Shown piece by piece: positions 26,093-34,131 of a stretch of 64,000 nucleotides of DNA. The translations under genes were made by a program, and so were the position numbers. The notes beneath the pieces are model-generated. The model worked only from the letters and a program-made list of their open reading frames with translations. It made no database searches and had not been told where the DNA came from. The stretch is from UBA2040 sp041674745 (GTDB lineage: Bacteria > Bacteroidota > Bacteroidia > Flavobacteriales_D > Crocinitomicaceae), in contig JBAYVD010000014.1 of the NCBI GenBank assembly GCA_041674745.1, forward strand, positions 18,149 through 82,148. The letters are read 5' to 3'. Positions within the stretch are counted from its first letter, which is position 1; each line of letters begins with the position of its first letter.

Positions 26093-26410
26093 ATGCAAAA
26101 GAAATTACACATTAAAGTAGGCGACACCGTTAAGGTATTAGCAGGTGAAGCATTAGGCCAAGAAGGTAAAGTCCTTACTGTAGATCGTAAATCAATGCGT
26201 GCTTCTGTGGAAGGTCTGAAAATGATCAAAAAACACAGCAAGCCAAGTGCAGCAGATCCTCAAGGTGGTATCGTGGAGAAAGAAGGAACTATTCACATCT
26301 CAAACCTTATGGTGGTTGTGAAAGGTGAAGCATCTCGTATCGGTCGTAAATTGAACAAGGACGGAAAATTAGTTCGTTATTCTAAAAAATCAGGAGAGGA
26401 GATCAAGTAA
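26093..26410 (+). CDS. rplX: 50S ribosomal protein uL24
   Basis: 105 residues with the KOW motif near the N-terminus (VGDTVKVLAGEALGQEGKVL). Initiates large-subunit assembly. Its TAA overlaps the rplE ATG by one base. Confidence 0.98.
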   Translation: MQKKLHIKVGDTVKVLAGEALGQEGKVLTVDRKSMRASVEGLKMIKKHSKPSAADPQGGIVEKEGTIHISNLMVVVKGEASRIGRKLNKDGKLVRYSKKSGEEIK

Positions 26411-26961
26411 TGAGTACTACACCAAGAATGAAGGAAATGTACAGTGCTGAGATAATTCCAGCATTGACGAAAAAATTTGGGTACAAAACGCCAATGCGTG
26501 TACCTAAATTGACTAAAATTGTTTTGAGCCAAGGTATGGGTGAAGCAGTTGCTGACAAGAAATTGATCGATACTGCCGCTGAAGAATTGTCAAGAATTGC
26601 TGGTCAAAAAGCGGTAACGACAATTTCGAAAAAAGATATCTCAAACTTCAAATTAAGAAAAGGAATGCCAATCGGTACGAAAGTAACGTTGCGCGGAGAT
26701 AGAATGTACGAATTCTTAGATAGACTTATTGCAGTTTCTCTTCCTAGAACACGTGACTTCCGTGGAATTAACCCGAAAGGTTTTGATGGTCGTGGTAACT
26801 TTAACTTAGGTGTTAAAGAACACATCATTTTCCCAGAGATAGATATCGACAAAACGAATCGCATCTTAGGTATGGACATTACATTTGTAACGACAGCCAA
26901 CACAGATGAAGAAGGAAACGCTTTGTTGGATGCATTTGGATTCCCATTCATTAAAAAATAA
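26410..26961 (+). CDS. rplE: 50S ribosomal protein uL5
   Basis: 183 residues; binds 5S rRNA in the central protuberance. KIVLSQGMGEAVADKK and the end IDKTNRILGMDITFVTTA are typical. Start fixed by the TAATG overlap with rplX. Confidence 0.99.
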   Translation: MSTTPRMKEMYSAEIIPALTKKFGYKTPMRVPKLTKIVLSQGMGEAVADKKLIDTAAEELSRIAGQKAVTTISKKDISNFKLRKGMPIGTKVTLRGDRMYEFLDRLIAVSLPRTRDFRGINPKGFDGRGNFNLGVKEHIIFPEIDIDKTNRILGMDITFVTTANTDEEGNALLDAFGFPFIKK

Positions 26962-26967
26962 GAAGAG

Positions 26968-27282
26968 ATGGCAAAAGAATCAATGAAAGCGCGTGAGCGC
27001 AAAAGAGAAAGAATGGTAGCTCGCGATGCAAAGAAGCGTGAAGAGTTAACAAAAATCTTGAAATCAAGCGATACATCTGATGACGCGGTTCAAGCGAAAT
27101 GGGATGCAATGATGGCAATCCAAAAGTTGCCTGCGAACGGATCGAAAGTGCGTGTGCACAATCGTTGTGGTTTGACAGGTCGTCCAAGAGGATATATGCG
27201 TCAGTTCGGTATTTCAAGGGTGACTTTCCGTGAAATGGCACTTGATGGGAAAATCCCAGGAGTGAAAAAAGCGAGTTGGTAA
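26968..27282 (+). CDS. rpsN: 30S ribosomal protein uS14 (zinc-independent type)
   Basis: 104 residues, the long form without paired CxxC zinc motifs (single cysteine in HNRCGLTGRPRGYMRQFGISR). The N-terminal MAKESMKARERKRERMVA is typical of this type. No short zinc-binding paralogue is in the window. Confidence 0.98.
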   Translation: MAKESMKARERKRERMVARDAKKREELTKILKSSDTSDDAVQAKWDAMMAIQKLPANGSKVRVHNRCGLTGRPRGYMRQFGISRVTFREMALDGKIPGVKKASW

Positions 27283-27307
27283 TTTAGAATTTAAATAGGA
27301 AAACAAT

Positions 27308-27706
27308 ATGACAACAGATCCTATAGCAGATTTTTTAACCCGTATCCGTAACGCAAGTTCGGCTGGGTTAAAAGTTGTAGAAATCCCTGCTTCAAACACA
27401 AAAAAAGCGATGACGCAAATTTTGTTTGACCAAGGGTACATCTTGAACTACAAGTTCGAAGAAGATGATAAACAAGGTATGATTAAAATCGCTTTGAAGT
27501 ACAATCCTTCAACGAAAGTGCCTGCAATTACAAAATTGCAAAGAGCTTCTCGTCCAGGATTGAGAAAATATAGCAGTGCTACCGAAATGCCTCGTGTATT
27601 GAACGGATTGGGCATCGCGATTATCTCTACTTCTCATGGTGTTATCACCAACAAACAAGCGAAACAAGAAAACGTAGGTGGCGAAGTACTTTGCTACGTA
27701 TATTAA
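27308..27706 (+). CDS. rpsH: 30S ribosomal protein uS8
   Basis: 132 residues. TDPIADFLTRIRNASSAG at the start and the end TSHGVITNKQAKQENVGGEV, then CYVY, match uS8, the translational repressor of spc in E. coli. Confidence 0.99.
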   Translation: MTTDPIADFLTRIRNASSAGLKVVEIPASNTKKAMTQILFDQGYILNYKFEEDDKQGMIKIALKYNPSTKVPAITKLQRASRPGLRKYSSATEMPRVLNGLGIAIISTSHGVITNKQAKQENVGGEVLCYVY

Positions 27707-27724
27707 TCTTTAACAAGAAGTAAA

Positions 27725-28279
27725 ATGTCAAGGATAGGTAAATCCCCAGTAAACATCCCGAGTGGTGTAGAAGTAAAAGTGAACGGTACAACTGTTACCG
27801 TTAAGGGTCCTAAAGGAGAACTTACACAAGAAATTGATACTTGTGTAACGTTGTCTATTGAAGATTCAACCATCACTTTTAGCCGCGAATCAGACGCTCC
27901 TAATCACCGTGCAAAACACGGCTTGTATCGTTCATTAGTGAACAATATGATTATTGGCGTTTCAGAAGGGTACAAGAAACAATTAGAGGTAATAGGTGTA
28001 GGTTTCCGTGCAACAGCAGAAGGACAAATGTTAGATTTGTCTTTAGGATATTCTCACCCTATTATTTTGAAAGTTCCTAATGAAGTTAAGGTATCTGCAG
28101 ATACTCAAAAGGGTAAGGCTCCAGTGGTAACATTGGAATCATACGATAAACAACTTTTGGGTCAGGTTGCTGCCAAAATTCGTTCCCTTCGTAAACCAGA
28201 ACCATACAAAGGTAAAGGTGTAAGATTCTTAGGCGAAGAAATCAGAAGAAAAGCTGGAAAAGCTGCAGGTAAAAAATAA
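27725..28279 (+). CDS. rplF: 50S ribosomal protein uL6
   Basis: 184 residues. MSRIGKSPVNIPSGVEVK and the C-terminal KPEPYKGKGVRFLGEEIRRK, then AGKAAGKK, are diagnostic; located at the base of the L7/L12 stalk. Confidence 0.99.
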   Translation: MSRIGKSPVNIPSGVEVKVNGTTVTVKGPKGELTQEIDTCVTLSIEDSTITFSRESDAPNHRAKHGLYRSLVNNMIIGVSEGYKKQLEVIGVGFRATAEGQMLDLSLGYSHPIILKVPNEVKVSADTQKGKAPVVTLESYDKQLLGQVAAKIRSLRKPEPYKGKGVRFLGEEIRRKAGKAAGKK

Positions 28280-28295
28280 TTAATTTCATGAAATC

Positions 28296-28649
28296 ATGGC
28301 ATTTAGCAAATTAAATAGAAGAGCAAAAATCAAAAGAAGAATCCGTAAGAAAGTTACTGGTACTTCTAAAACGCCTCGTCTATCTGTATTTCGTAGTAAC
28401 AAACAAATCTACGCACAGATAATTGACGATTCTAAAGGTGTTACTTTGGCATCTGCCTCTACATACAAAAACAAAGCTGCTGAGAAGAAAAACAAGTCTG
28501 AGCAAGCACAAGTTGTAGGGAAAGAATTAGCTGAAAAAGCAATTAAAGCCGGGGTAGAATCAGTTGTGTTTGATCGCAACGGTTACTTGTACCACGGTAG
28601 AGTAAAATCATTGGCTGACTCAGCAAGAGAAGGCGGTTTAAAATTTTAA
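28296..28649 (+). CDS. rplR: 50S ribosomal protein uL18
   Basis: 117 residues; 5S rRNA binder. RRIRKKVTGTSKTPRLSVFRS and FDRNGYLYHGRVKSLADSAR are typical. Separated from rpsE by three bases (stop-GAA-ATG). Confidence 0.99.
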   Translation: MAFSKLNRRAKIKRRIRKKVTGTSKTPRLSVFRSNKQIYAQIIDDSKGVTLASASTYKNKAAEKKNKSEQAQVVGKELAEKAIKAGVESVVFDRNGYLYHGRVKSLADSAREGGLKF

Positions 28650-28652
28650 GAA

Positions 28653-29171
28653 ATGGCAGGAAAATTAAACAATAGAGTAAAATCTGCTGATATCGAACTT
28701 AAAGATAAGTTGGTAGCAATAAACCGTGTAACGAAAGTTACGAAAGGAGGACGTACGTTCTCATTCTCTGCAATTGTTGTAGTTGGTGATGAAAACGGAA
28801 TCGTAGGTCACGGATTGGGAAAAGCCAAAGAAGTTACGGAGGCAATCACAAAAGGTATCGACGATGCGAAAAAGAATTTAATTCGTGTTCCGATTTTAAG
28901 AGGTACAGTTCCACACATGCAAAAAGCAAAATTTGGTGGTGCTGAGATCTTATTGAAACCAGCTTCTGAAGGTACTGGGGTTATCGCAGGTGGTGCGATG
29001 CGTGCAGTATTGGAAAGCGTTGGCGTTCACAATGTATTGGCAAAATCACAAGGTTCTTCTAACCCACACAACGTGGTAAAAGCAACTTTTGAAGCTTTGT
29101 CTAATATGAGAGACGCAGTTACAGTAGCGAAACAAAGAGGAATTAGTTTGGATAAAGTATTTAACGGTTAA
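28653..29171 (+). CDS. rpsE: 30S ribosomal protein uS5
   Basis: 172 residues with the double-stranded-RNA-binding-like N-domain (RVTKVTKGGRTFSFSAIVVV) and conserved GENG-like loop DENGIVGHGLGKAKEV. Contributes to decoding accuracy; no obvious ram-type change can be assigned by eye. Confidence 0.99.
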   Translation: MAGKLNNRVKSADIELKDKLVAINRVTKVTKGGRTFSFSAIVVVGDENGIVGHGLGKAKEVTEAITKGIDDAKKNLIRVPILRGTVPHMQKAKFGGAEILLKPASEGTGVIAGGAMRAVLESVGVHNVLAKSQGSSNPHNVVKATFEALSNMRDAVTVAKQRGISLDKVFNG

Positions 29172-29182
29172 TAGTATACACA

Positions 29183-29359
29183 ATGGCTACAATAAAAATT
29201 AAGCAAGTGAGAAGCGCTATTAATCGCCCGGCTGACCAAAAAGCTACGATTAAAGCGTTAGGATTTTCTAAGTTGAATCAGACAATTGAAAAAGAGTCTA
29301 ATCCACAAATCCTAGGAATGATCAATAAGGTACAACATCTACTTGAGATAGTTAAGTAG
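29183..29359 (+). CDS. rpmD: 50S ribosomal protein uL30
   Basis: A short gene read directly from the sequence: ATG at 29183, TAG ending at 29359, 58 residues. MATIKIKQVRSAI at the start and LGFSKLNQTIEKES then MINKVQHLLEIVK fit uL30. It lies in the expected place between rpsE and rplO with an 11-base gap. Confidence 0.97.
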   Translation: MATIKIKQVRSAINRPADQKATIKALGFSKLNQTIEKESNPQILGMINKVQHLLEIVK

Positions 29360-29378
29360 AATTAAAAACGGATTTAAC

Positions 29379-29825
29379 ATGAGTTTACATAATTTAACTC
29401 CAGCTAAGGGTTCTGTTAAAAGTACGAAGAGAATCGCACGTGGTCAGGGATCTGGACACGGTGGAACTTCAACCCGAGGGCACAAAGGAGCAAAATCAAG
29501 ATCAGGTTACAGCAAAAAAGTAGGTTTCGAAGGTGGACAAATGCCTTTGCAAAGACGAGTACCTAAATTTGGCTTTAAAAATATCAACAGAGTTGAATAT
29601 AAAGCGATCAATTTAGACATTATTCAGTCTTTAATTGACCGAAAAAACGTAACCGAAATTACACCGGAGGTGTTGAAAGAGAATGGATTAGTAGGTAACA
29701 ATGAGTTAGTGAAAATCCTTGGTAGAGGTGAATTGAAAACCAAAATCAGCATTACCGCACATAAGTTTTCTCAAACTGCAAAAGCAACAATTGAGGGACA
29801 AGGTGGGAATTGTTCGGAAATCTAA
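29379..29825 (+). CDS. rplO: 50S ribosomal protein uL15
   Basis: 148 residues. The N-terminal Gly/Arg-rich RNA-binding extension (RIARGQGSGHGGTSTRGHKG) and FEGGQMPLQRRVPKFGF are diagnostic. Twenty-seven bases before secY. Confidence 0.99.
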   Translation: MSLHNLTPAKGSVKSTKRIARGQGSGHGGTSTRGHKGAKSRSGYSKKVGFEGGQMPLQRRVPKFGFKNINRVEYKAINLDIIQSLIDRKNVTEITPEVLKENGLVGNNELVKILGRGELKTKISITAHKFSQTAKATIEGQGGNCSEI

Positions 29826-29852
29826 TTAACTTTGCCAACATTTTTTTAAAGA

Positions 29853-31190
29853 ATGAAACGTTTTATACAGAATATTAAGAACATCTGGAAAGTAGAAGAA
29901 CTAAGGAAAAGAATCATCTTTACCTTAGGTCTTATACTTGTATACAGAATTGGGTCGTTTATAATTTTACCAGGCGTTGATTACAGCGCCTTGGAAAGAG
30001 CACAAGCTGCGGGAGATCAAAATGCCCTGGAAACGCTACTTTCTTTGTTCTCTGGTGGAGGTTTTACCAATGCGTCAATTATGGCCTTGGGTATTATGCC
30101 TTACATCAGTGCCTCCATTATTATGCAACTTTTAGGAATGGCTGTACCAGCGGTTCAGAAAATGCAAAATGAAGGTGAATCTGGTAGAAAACGAATCAAT
30201 AACTACACGCGTATTTTAACCATTGTTATTTGTGCATTGCAAGCCCCAGGTTATTTGGGATTGTATGTTCAAAGCAAAGGTGCGTTGCCAATTGATGCTG
30301 GAACGTTCTGGTGGGCTCAAACGATTATCGTTTTAGTTGCTGGATCTATGTTCGCAGTTTGGTTGGGTGAGCGTATCACGGACAATGGAATTGGAAATGG
30401 TATTTCGCTTTTGATTACCGTAGGTATTTTGTCTCGTTTGCCGGGAGCGTTTACAGCTGAATTTGGTTTGGCCATGACATCTGGGAATTTGATTAAAATA
30501 CTTTTGGAAATCGTTGTATTCATGCTGGTTGTTTTAGTGACCGTATTGATTGTACAAGGAGTTCGGAAAATTCCTTTGAACACAGCTAAAAAAGTGGTTG
30601 GTTCAAGAGAAGTGGATGATCAAGGGGCAAGAAATTACCTTCCGATTAAAGTAAATGCAAGTGGTGTAATGCCGATTATCTTCGCTCAAGCGATTATGAC
30701 AATTCCTGTTATGATGTTTGCAGGTGGTGAAGGTGGATTTATTCAACGTACGTTGGGTAATGTTTACGGTGTTAGTTACAATGTATTGTTGGCGGTGTTG
30801 ATTATTGTTTTCACCTACTTCTATACAGCAATTATGATTAACCCACGCAAAATTGCCGATGACTTGAAAAAGTCAGGTGGTTTTATCCCTGGAGTTCGAC
30901 CTGGAGAAGAGACAGCTAATTACATCGACACCTTGGTTTCGAGAATTACTTTCCCTGGATCTTTGTTTTTAGCGATTATCGCAATTATCCCAGCTATTGC
31001 AAAATTGGCTGGTGTGAACGATGCCTTCGCTATGTTCTTTGGAGGAACGTCATTGTTGATTATGGTTGGGGTTGTTTTGGATACGTTGCAACAAATTGAG
31101 TCTTACTTGTTGAATAGACACATGGACGGTTTGATGGAAGGTTCTAAAATCCGAGGTAGAAGAACACAAGGTGAATTATCAGGATTTTAA
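29853..31190 (+). CDS. secY: SecY, protein translocase channel subunit
   Basis: 445 residues with ten membrane segments; the Sec channel in the inner membrane. GIMPYISASIIMQLL (TM2 region), the cytoplasmic loops with NEGESGRKRINNYTR and the C-terminal loop NPRKIADDLKKSGGFIPGVRPG are highly conserved. In many Bacteroidota map follows secY; here infA follows after three bases and map is absent. Confidence 0.99.
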   Translation: MKRFIQNIKNIWKVEELRKRIIFTLGLILVYRIGSFIILPGVDYSALERAQAAGDQNALETLLSLFSGGGFTNASIMALGIMPYISASIIMQLLGMAVPAVQKMQNEGESGRKRINNYTRILTIVICALQAPGYLGLYVQSKGALPIDAGTFWWAQTIIVLVAGSMFAVWLGERITDNGIGNGISLLITVGILSRLPGAFTAEFGLAMTSGNLIKILLEIVVFMLVVLVTVLIVQGVRKIPLNTAKKVVGSREVDDQGARNYLPIKVNASGVMPIIFAQAIMTIPVMMFAGGEGGFIQRTLGNVYGVSYNVLLAVLIIVFTYFYTAIMINPRKIADDLKKSGGFIPGVRPGEETANYIDTLVSRITFPGSLFLAIIAIIPAIAKLAGVNDAFAMFFGGTSLLIMVGVVLDTLQQIESYLLNRHMDGLMEGSKIRGRRTQGELSGF

Positions 31191-31193
31191 GAA

Positions 31194-31412
31194 ATGGCAA
31201 AACAATCTTCAATAGAACAAGATGGTGTGATTATCGAGGCACTTTCCAACGCAATGTTTAGAGTGGAATTGGAAAATGGACACGTAATTACAGCACATAT
31301 TTCCGGTAAAATGAGAATGTTCTACATTAAAATTTTACCAGGTGATAAAGTGAAAGTAGAGATGTCTCCCTATGATTTATCAAAAGGAAGAATATCATTT
31401 AGATACAAATAG
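31194..31412 (+). CDS. infA: translation initiation factor IF-1
   Basis: 72 residues, OB fold. MAKQSSIEQDGVIIEALSNA and HISGKMRMFYIKILPGDKV are typical. Three bases after the secY stop in the stop-GAA-ATG arrangement, so probably coupled. Confidence 0.98.
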   Translation: MAKQSSIEQDGVIIEALSNAMFRVELENGHVITAHISGKMRMFYIKILPGDKVKVEMSPYDLSKGRISFRYK

Positions 31413-31435
31413 GTGCAAACCTAAAATGAAAGAAA

Positions 31436-31552
31436 ATGAAAGTAAGAGCTTCAGTTAAAAAAAGATCGGCAGATTGCAAGATCGTTAAGAGAAAAGGGCG
31501 GGTTTATGTTATAAACAAGAAAAACCCGAAGTTGAAACAAAGACAAGGGTAA
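31436..31552 (+). CDS. rpmJ: 50S ribosomal protein bL36 (zinc-free type)
   Basis: Read directly: ATG at 31436, TAA ending at 31552, 38 residues. MKVRASVKKRSADCKIVKRK then NKKNPKLKQRQG. Of the usual zinc ligands only one cysteine (C14) remains, so it cannot bind zinc in the classical way. The position between infA and rpsM is the standard one. Confidence 0.97.
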   Translation: MKVRASVKKRSADCKIVKRKGRVYVINKKNPKLKQRQG

Positions 31553-31563
31553 TTTAGAAAGAT

Positions 31564-31938
31564 ATGGCACGTATTGCAGGTATAGACTTACCAAAAAACA
31601 AAAGAGGTGTAATCGGATTGACGTACATCTATGGTATCGGAAGAAGCAGCGCTAAGAAAATTCTTGACGCGAGCAACATCGACGAAAATATCAAAGTTCA
31701 AGATTGGAATGATGACCAGTTGTCATTGATTCGTAATGCAGTTAACGAAATTAAAGTTGAAGGAGCATTGCGTTCAGAAGTACAATTGAATATCAAACGT
31801 TTGATGGACATTGGTTGTAACAGAGGAATCAGACACAGAGCTGGTTTGCCGTTGAGAGGTCAAAGAACGAAAAACAATTCTCGTACAAGAAAAGGAAGAA
31901 GAAAAACAGTTGCTAACAAGAAAAAAGTAACTAAATAA
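31564..31938 (+). CDS. rpsM: 30S ribosomal protein uS13
   Basis: 124 residues. MARIAGIDLPKNKRGVIGLT and the C-terminal RHRAGLPLRGQRTKNNSRTR match uS13, a head protein contacting P-site tRNA. First gene of the alpha group. Confidence 0.99.
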   Translation: MARIAGIDLPKNKRGVIGLTYIYGIGRSSAKKILDASNIDENIKVQDWNDDQLSLIRNAVNEIKVEGALRSEVQLNIKRLMDIGCNRGIRHRAGLPLRGQRTKNNSRTRKGRRKTVANKKKVTK

Positions 31939-31947
31939 TAAATAACA

Positions 31948-32334
31948 ATGGCAAAAGCGAATCAAAAAAAGAAGAAGAATGTCAAAGTAGAGGCATCTGG
32001 CGAAGCGCATATTCAAGCTACCTTCAACAATGTAATCATCTCTTTGACAAACAACGCTGGTCAAGTAATATCTTGGTCAAGCGCTGGTAAAAAAGGCTTC
32101 CGCGGTTCTAAAAAGAACACACCTTATGCAGCTCAAGTAGCAGCAGAAGATGCAGCGAAAGAAGCACATGACTTCGGATTACGTCGAGTAAAAGTTTATG
32201 TCAAAGGACCAGGTGGAGGACGTGAGTCTGCAATCCGTTCTTTACACAATGCAGGAATCGAAGTAACAGAAATCATTGATGTTACTCCACTTCCGCACAA
32301 CGGTTGTCGTCCTCCTAAGAAAAGAAGAGTATAA
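31948..32334 (+). CDS. rpsK: 30S ribosomal protein uS11
   Basis: 128 residues. ATFNNVIISLTNNAGQVISW and VKGPGGGRESAIRSLHNAGI, ending RPPKKRRV, are diagnostic. Followed by a 78-base gap with a candidate leader structure before rpsD. Confidence 0.99.
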   Translation: MAKANQKKKKNVKVEASGEAHIQATFNNVIISLTNNAGQVISWSSAGKKGFRGSKKNTPYAAQVAAEDAAKEAHDFGLRRVKVYVKGPGGGRESAIRSLHNAGIEVTEIIDVTPLPHNGCRPPKKRRV

Positions 32335-32358
32335 TTTTAATTAATCAATAGGAGAAGC

Positions 32359-32382
32359 ATGAATGTCGAAGGAAAGCCTTAA
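32359..32382 (+). CDS. candidate seven-codon leader reading frame before rpsD
   Basis: ATG at 32359 followed by six codons (MNVEGKP) and TAA. AGGAG at 32350-32354 stands four bases before the ATG, a Shine-Dalgarno-like sequence that the neighbouring ribosomal genes lack. It overlaps the hairpin at 32361-32391. It may be a translated leader peptide controlling rpsD-rpoA-rplQ, or a chance frame; only its placement and SD support it. Confidence 0.35.
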   Translation: MNVEGKP

Positions 32383-32391
32383 TTCACATTC
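32361..32391 (+). promoter_or_regulatory. stem-loop in the rpsK-rpsD gap
   Basis: GAATGT (32361-32366) can pair with ACATTC (32386-32391), and AAGG with CCTT inside. uS4 is an autogenous repressor of the alpha operon in several bacteria, so a uS4-binding leader here is a reasonable idea, though the structure does not copy the E. coli pseudoknot. Confidence 0.4.
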
Positions 32392-32412
32392 ACTCCAAAA
32401 TAAAAAAACAAA

Positions 32413-33021
32413 ATGGCAAGATATATAGGTCCAAAATCAAAAATCGCACGTCGTTTCAAAGATCCAATCTTCGGACCAGACAAAGCGTTAGACAAAAGAG
32501 CTTACGGTCCAGGACAACATGGTCCTAACAAGAGACGTGGCGGAAAACAATCTGAATACGCTATTCAGTTGAATGAAAAACAAAAAGCGAAATACACGTA
32601 CGGAATTTTAGAGCGTCAATTCTCTAATATGTTCGAGCACGCTTCACGTATGAAAGGTATTACAGGTGAAAACTTGTTGCAACTTTGTGAAACGCGTTTG
32701 GATAATACAATTTATCGTTTGGGTGTTTCTCCTTCAAGAAGTGGTGCTCGTCAGTTGGTTTCTCACAAACACATAACGGTGAATGGTGAAATCGTGAACA
32801 TTCCTTCTTACCAAGTGAAAATTGGAGATGTTGTAGGCGTTCGTGAAAAATCAAAATCATTGGAATCTATCAATGAGTCTTTGAGTTCATCAAATAAAAA
32901 ATACGATTGGTTGGATTGGAATTCTTCAGACATGTCTGGAAAATATTTGAGCCTTCCAGCAAGAGAAATGATTCCTGAAACTATCAAGGAACAGTTGATC
33001 GTCGAATTATACTCTAAATAA
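32413..33021 (+). CDS. rpsD: 30S ribosomal protein uS4
   Basis: 202 residues. MARYIGPKSKIARRFKDPIF and the S4 RNA-binding domain SRSGARQLVSHKHITVNGEI are typical. No N-terminal zinc-binding cysteines, so this is the zinc-free form. Spaced from both rpsK (78 bases) and rpoA (94 bases), unlike the rest of the block, which suggests separate regulation. Confidence 0.99.
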   Translation: MARYIGPKSKIARRFKDPIFGPDKALDKRAYGPGQHGPNKRRGGKQSEYAIQLNEKQKAKYTYGILERQFSNMFEHASRMKGITGENLLQLCETRLDNTIYRLGVSPSRSGARQLVSHKHITVNGEIVNIPSYQVKIGDVVGVREKSKSLESINESLSSSNKKYDWLDWNSSDMSGKYLSLPAREMIPETIKEQLIVELYSK

Positions 33022-33049
33022 TCATTAACATTTTGAATCTCAGCCAAAG

Positions 33050-33081
33050 GATTTGATTGACTTTCTTCAATCTTTCAAATC
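33050..33081 (+). promoter_or_regulatory. stem-loop in the rpsD-rpoA gap
   Basis: GATTTGA and TTGA pair with TCAAATC and TCAA around a six-base loop and a bulge. It lies 35 bases before the rpoA ATG with no T tract, so it is more likely a processing or regulatory element than a terminator. Confidence 0.4.
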
Positions 33082-33115
33082 GCGCAATTGAGAAACAATT
33101 AAAAGAAGAAAAAAA

Positions 33116-34108
33116 ATGGCAATTTTAGATTTCCAAAAACCTGACAAGGTAATTATGATTCAGTCCGATGAGCATCACGGACAATTTGAGTTTCGTCCAT
33201 TGGAACCAGGATACGGTATCACTGTTGGTAATGCTTTGAGACGTATTTTGCTTTCCTCTTTGGAAGGTTTCGCGATCGCTTCTGTTCGAATTGAAGGGGT
33301 GGACCACGAGTTCACTACCATGAAAGGAGTTGTAGAAGATGTTACTGAAATCGTATTGAATTTGAAACAAGTTCGTTTCAAACAACAAATTGAAGGAACA
33401 GATTCTGAAACTGTAATCGTTTCTATTTCAGGTCAAGATAAATTGACTGCTGGAGATATCGGTAAGTTTACATCTGCATTTCAAGTTTTGAATCCTGATT
33501 TAGTGATTTGCAACATGGAGTCTTCTGTAAAAATCGAAATGGAATTGACGATTATCAAAGGTCGTGGATACGTTCCTGCAGAAGAAAACAAATCAGGCAA
33601 TCCTGTATTCGGTACGATTTTTATTGATTCAATCTTTACACCAATTAAAAATGTAAAGTTTGCAATTGAAAACTTCCGTGTGGAGCAAAAAACAGACTAC
33701 GAAAAATTGGTTTTGGATATTGCTACAGATGGTTCGGTTCATCCGAAAGAAGCTTTGAAAGAAGCGGCGAAAATTTTGATTCATCACTTTATGTTGTTCT
33801 CTGATGAGCGAATCACATTGGACAGCGAAGTGAAAGCAGAAACAGAAGAATTCGATGAAACGTCCTTGCACATGCGTCAATTGTTGAAAACAAAATTAGT
33901 GGACATGGATTTATCCGTTCGTGCATTGAATTGTTTGAAAGCAGCGGATGTTGAGACTTTGGGTGACTTGGTTTCTTACAACAAAAATGATTTATTGAAA
34001 TTCAGAAATTTCGGTAAAAAATCATTGACAGAGTTGGAAGACTTAGTGGACAACAAAGGACTTAACTTCGGAATGAACGTTGCTAAGTACAAATTGGATA
34101 GAGATTAG
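33116..34108 (+). CDS. rpoA: RNA polymerase alpha subunit
   Basis: 330 residues. N-terminal dimerisation and beta-binding domain with GYGITVGNALRRILLSSLEG (about 34-53), then the C-terminal domain (about 245-325) with SVRALNCLKAADVETLGDLV and FGKKSLTELEDLV, which binds UP elements and activators. Normal length and position. Confidence 0.99.
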   Translation: MAILDFQKPDKVIMIQSDEHHGQFEFRPLEPGYGITVGNALRRILLSSLEGFAIASVRIEGVDHEFTTMKGVVEDVTEIVLNLKQVRFKQQIEGTDSETVIVSISGQDKLTAGDIGKFTSAFQVLNPDLVICNMESSVKIEMELTIIKGRGYVPAEENKSGNPVFGTIFIDSIFTPIKNVKFAIENFRVEQKTDYEKLVLDIATDGSVHPKEALKEAAKILIHHFMLFSDERITLDSEVKAETEEFDETSLHMRQLLKTKLVDMDLSVRALNCLKAADVETLGDLVSYNKNDLLKFRNFGKKSLTELEDLVDNKGLNFGMNVAKYKLDRD

Positions 34109-34131
34109 ATAACAGCATTTAAAATATTGAA

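Noticed and set aside
31426..31458. Short frame ATGAAAGAAAATG... overlapping the rpmJ start
   Set aside because: Ten codons out of frame with rpmJ, no Shine-Dalgarno; explained by A-rich initiation sequence.
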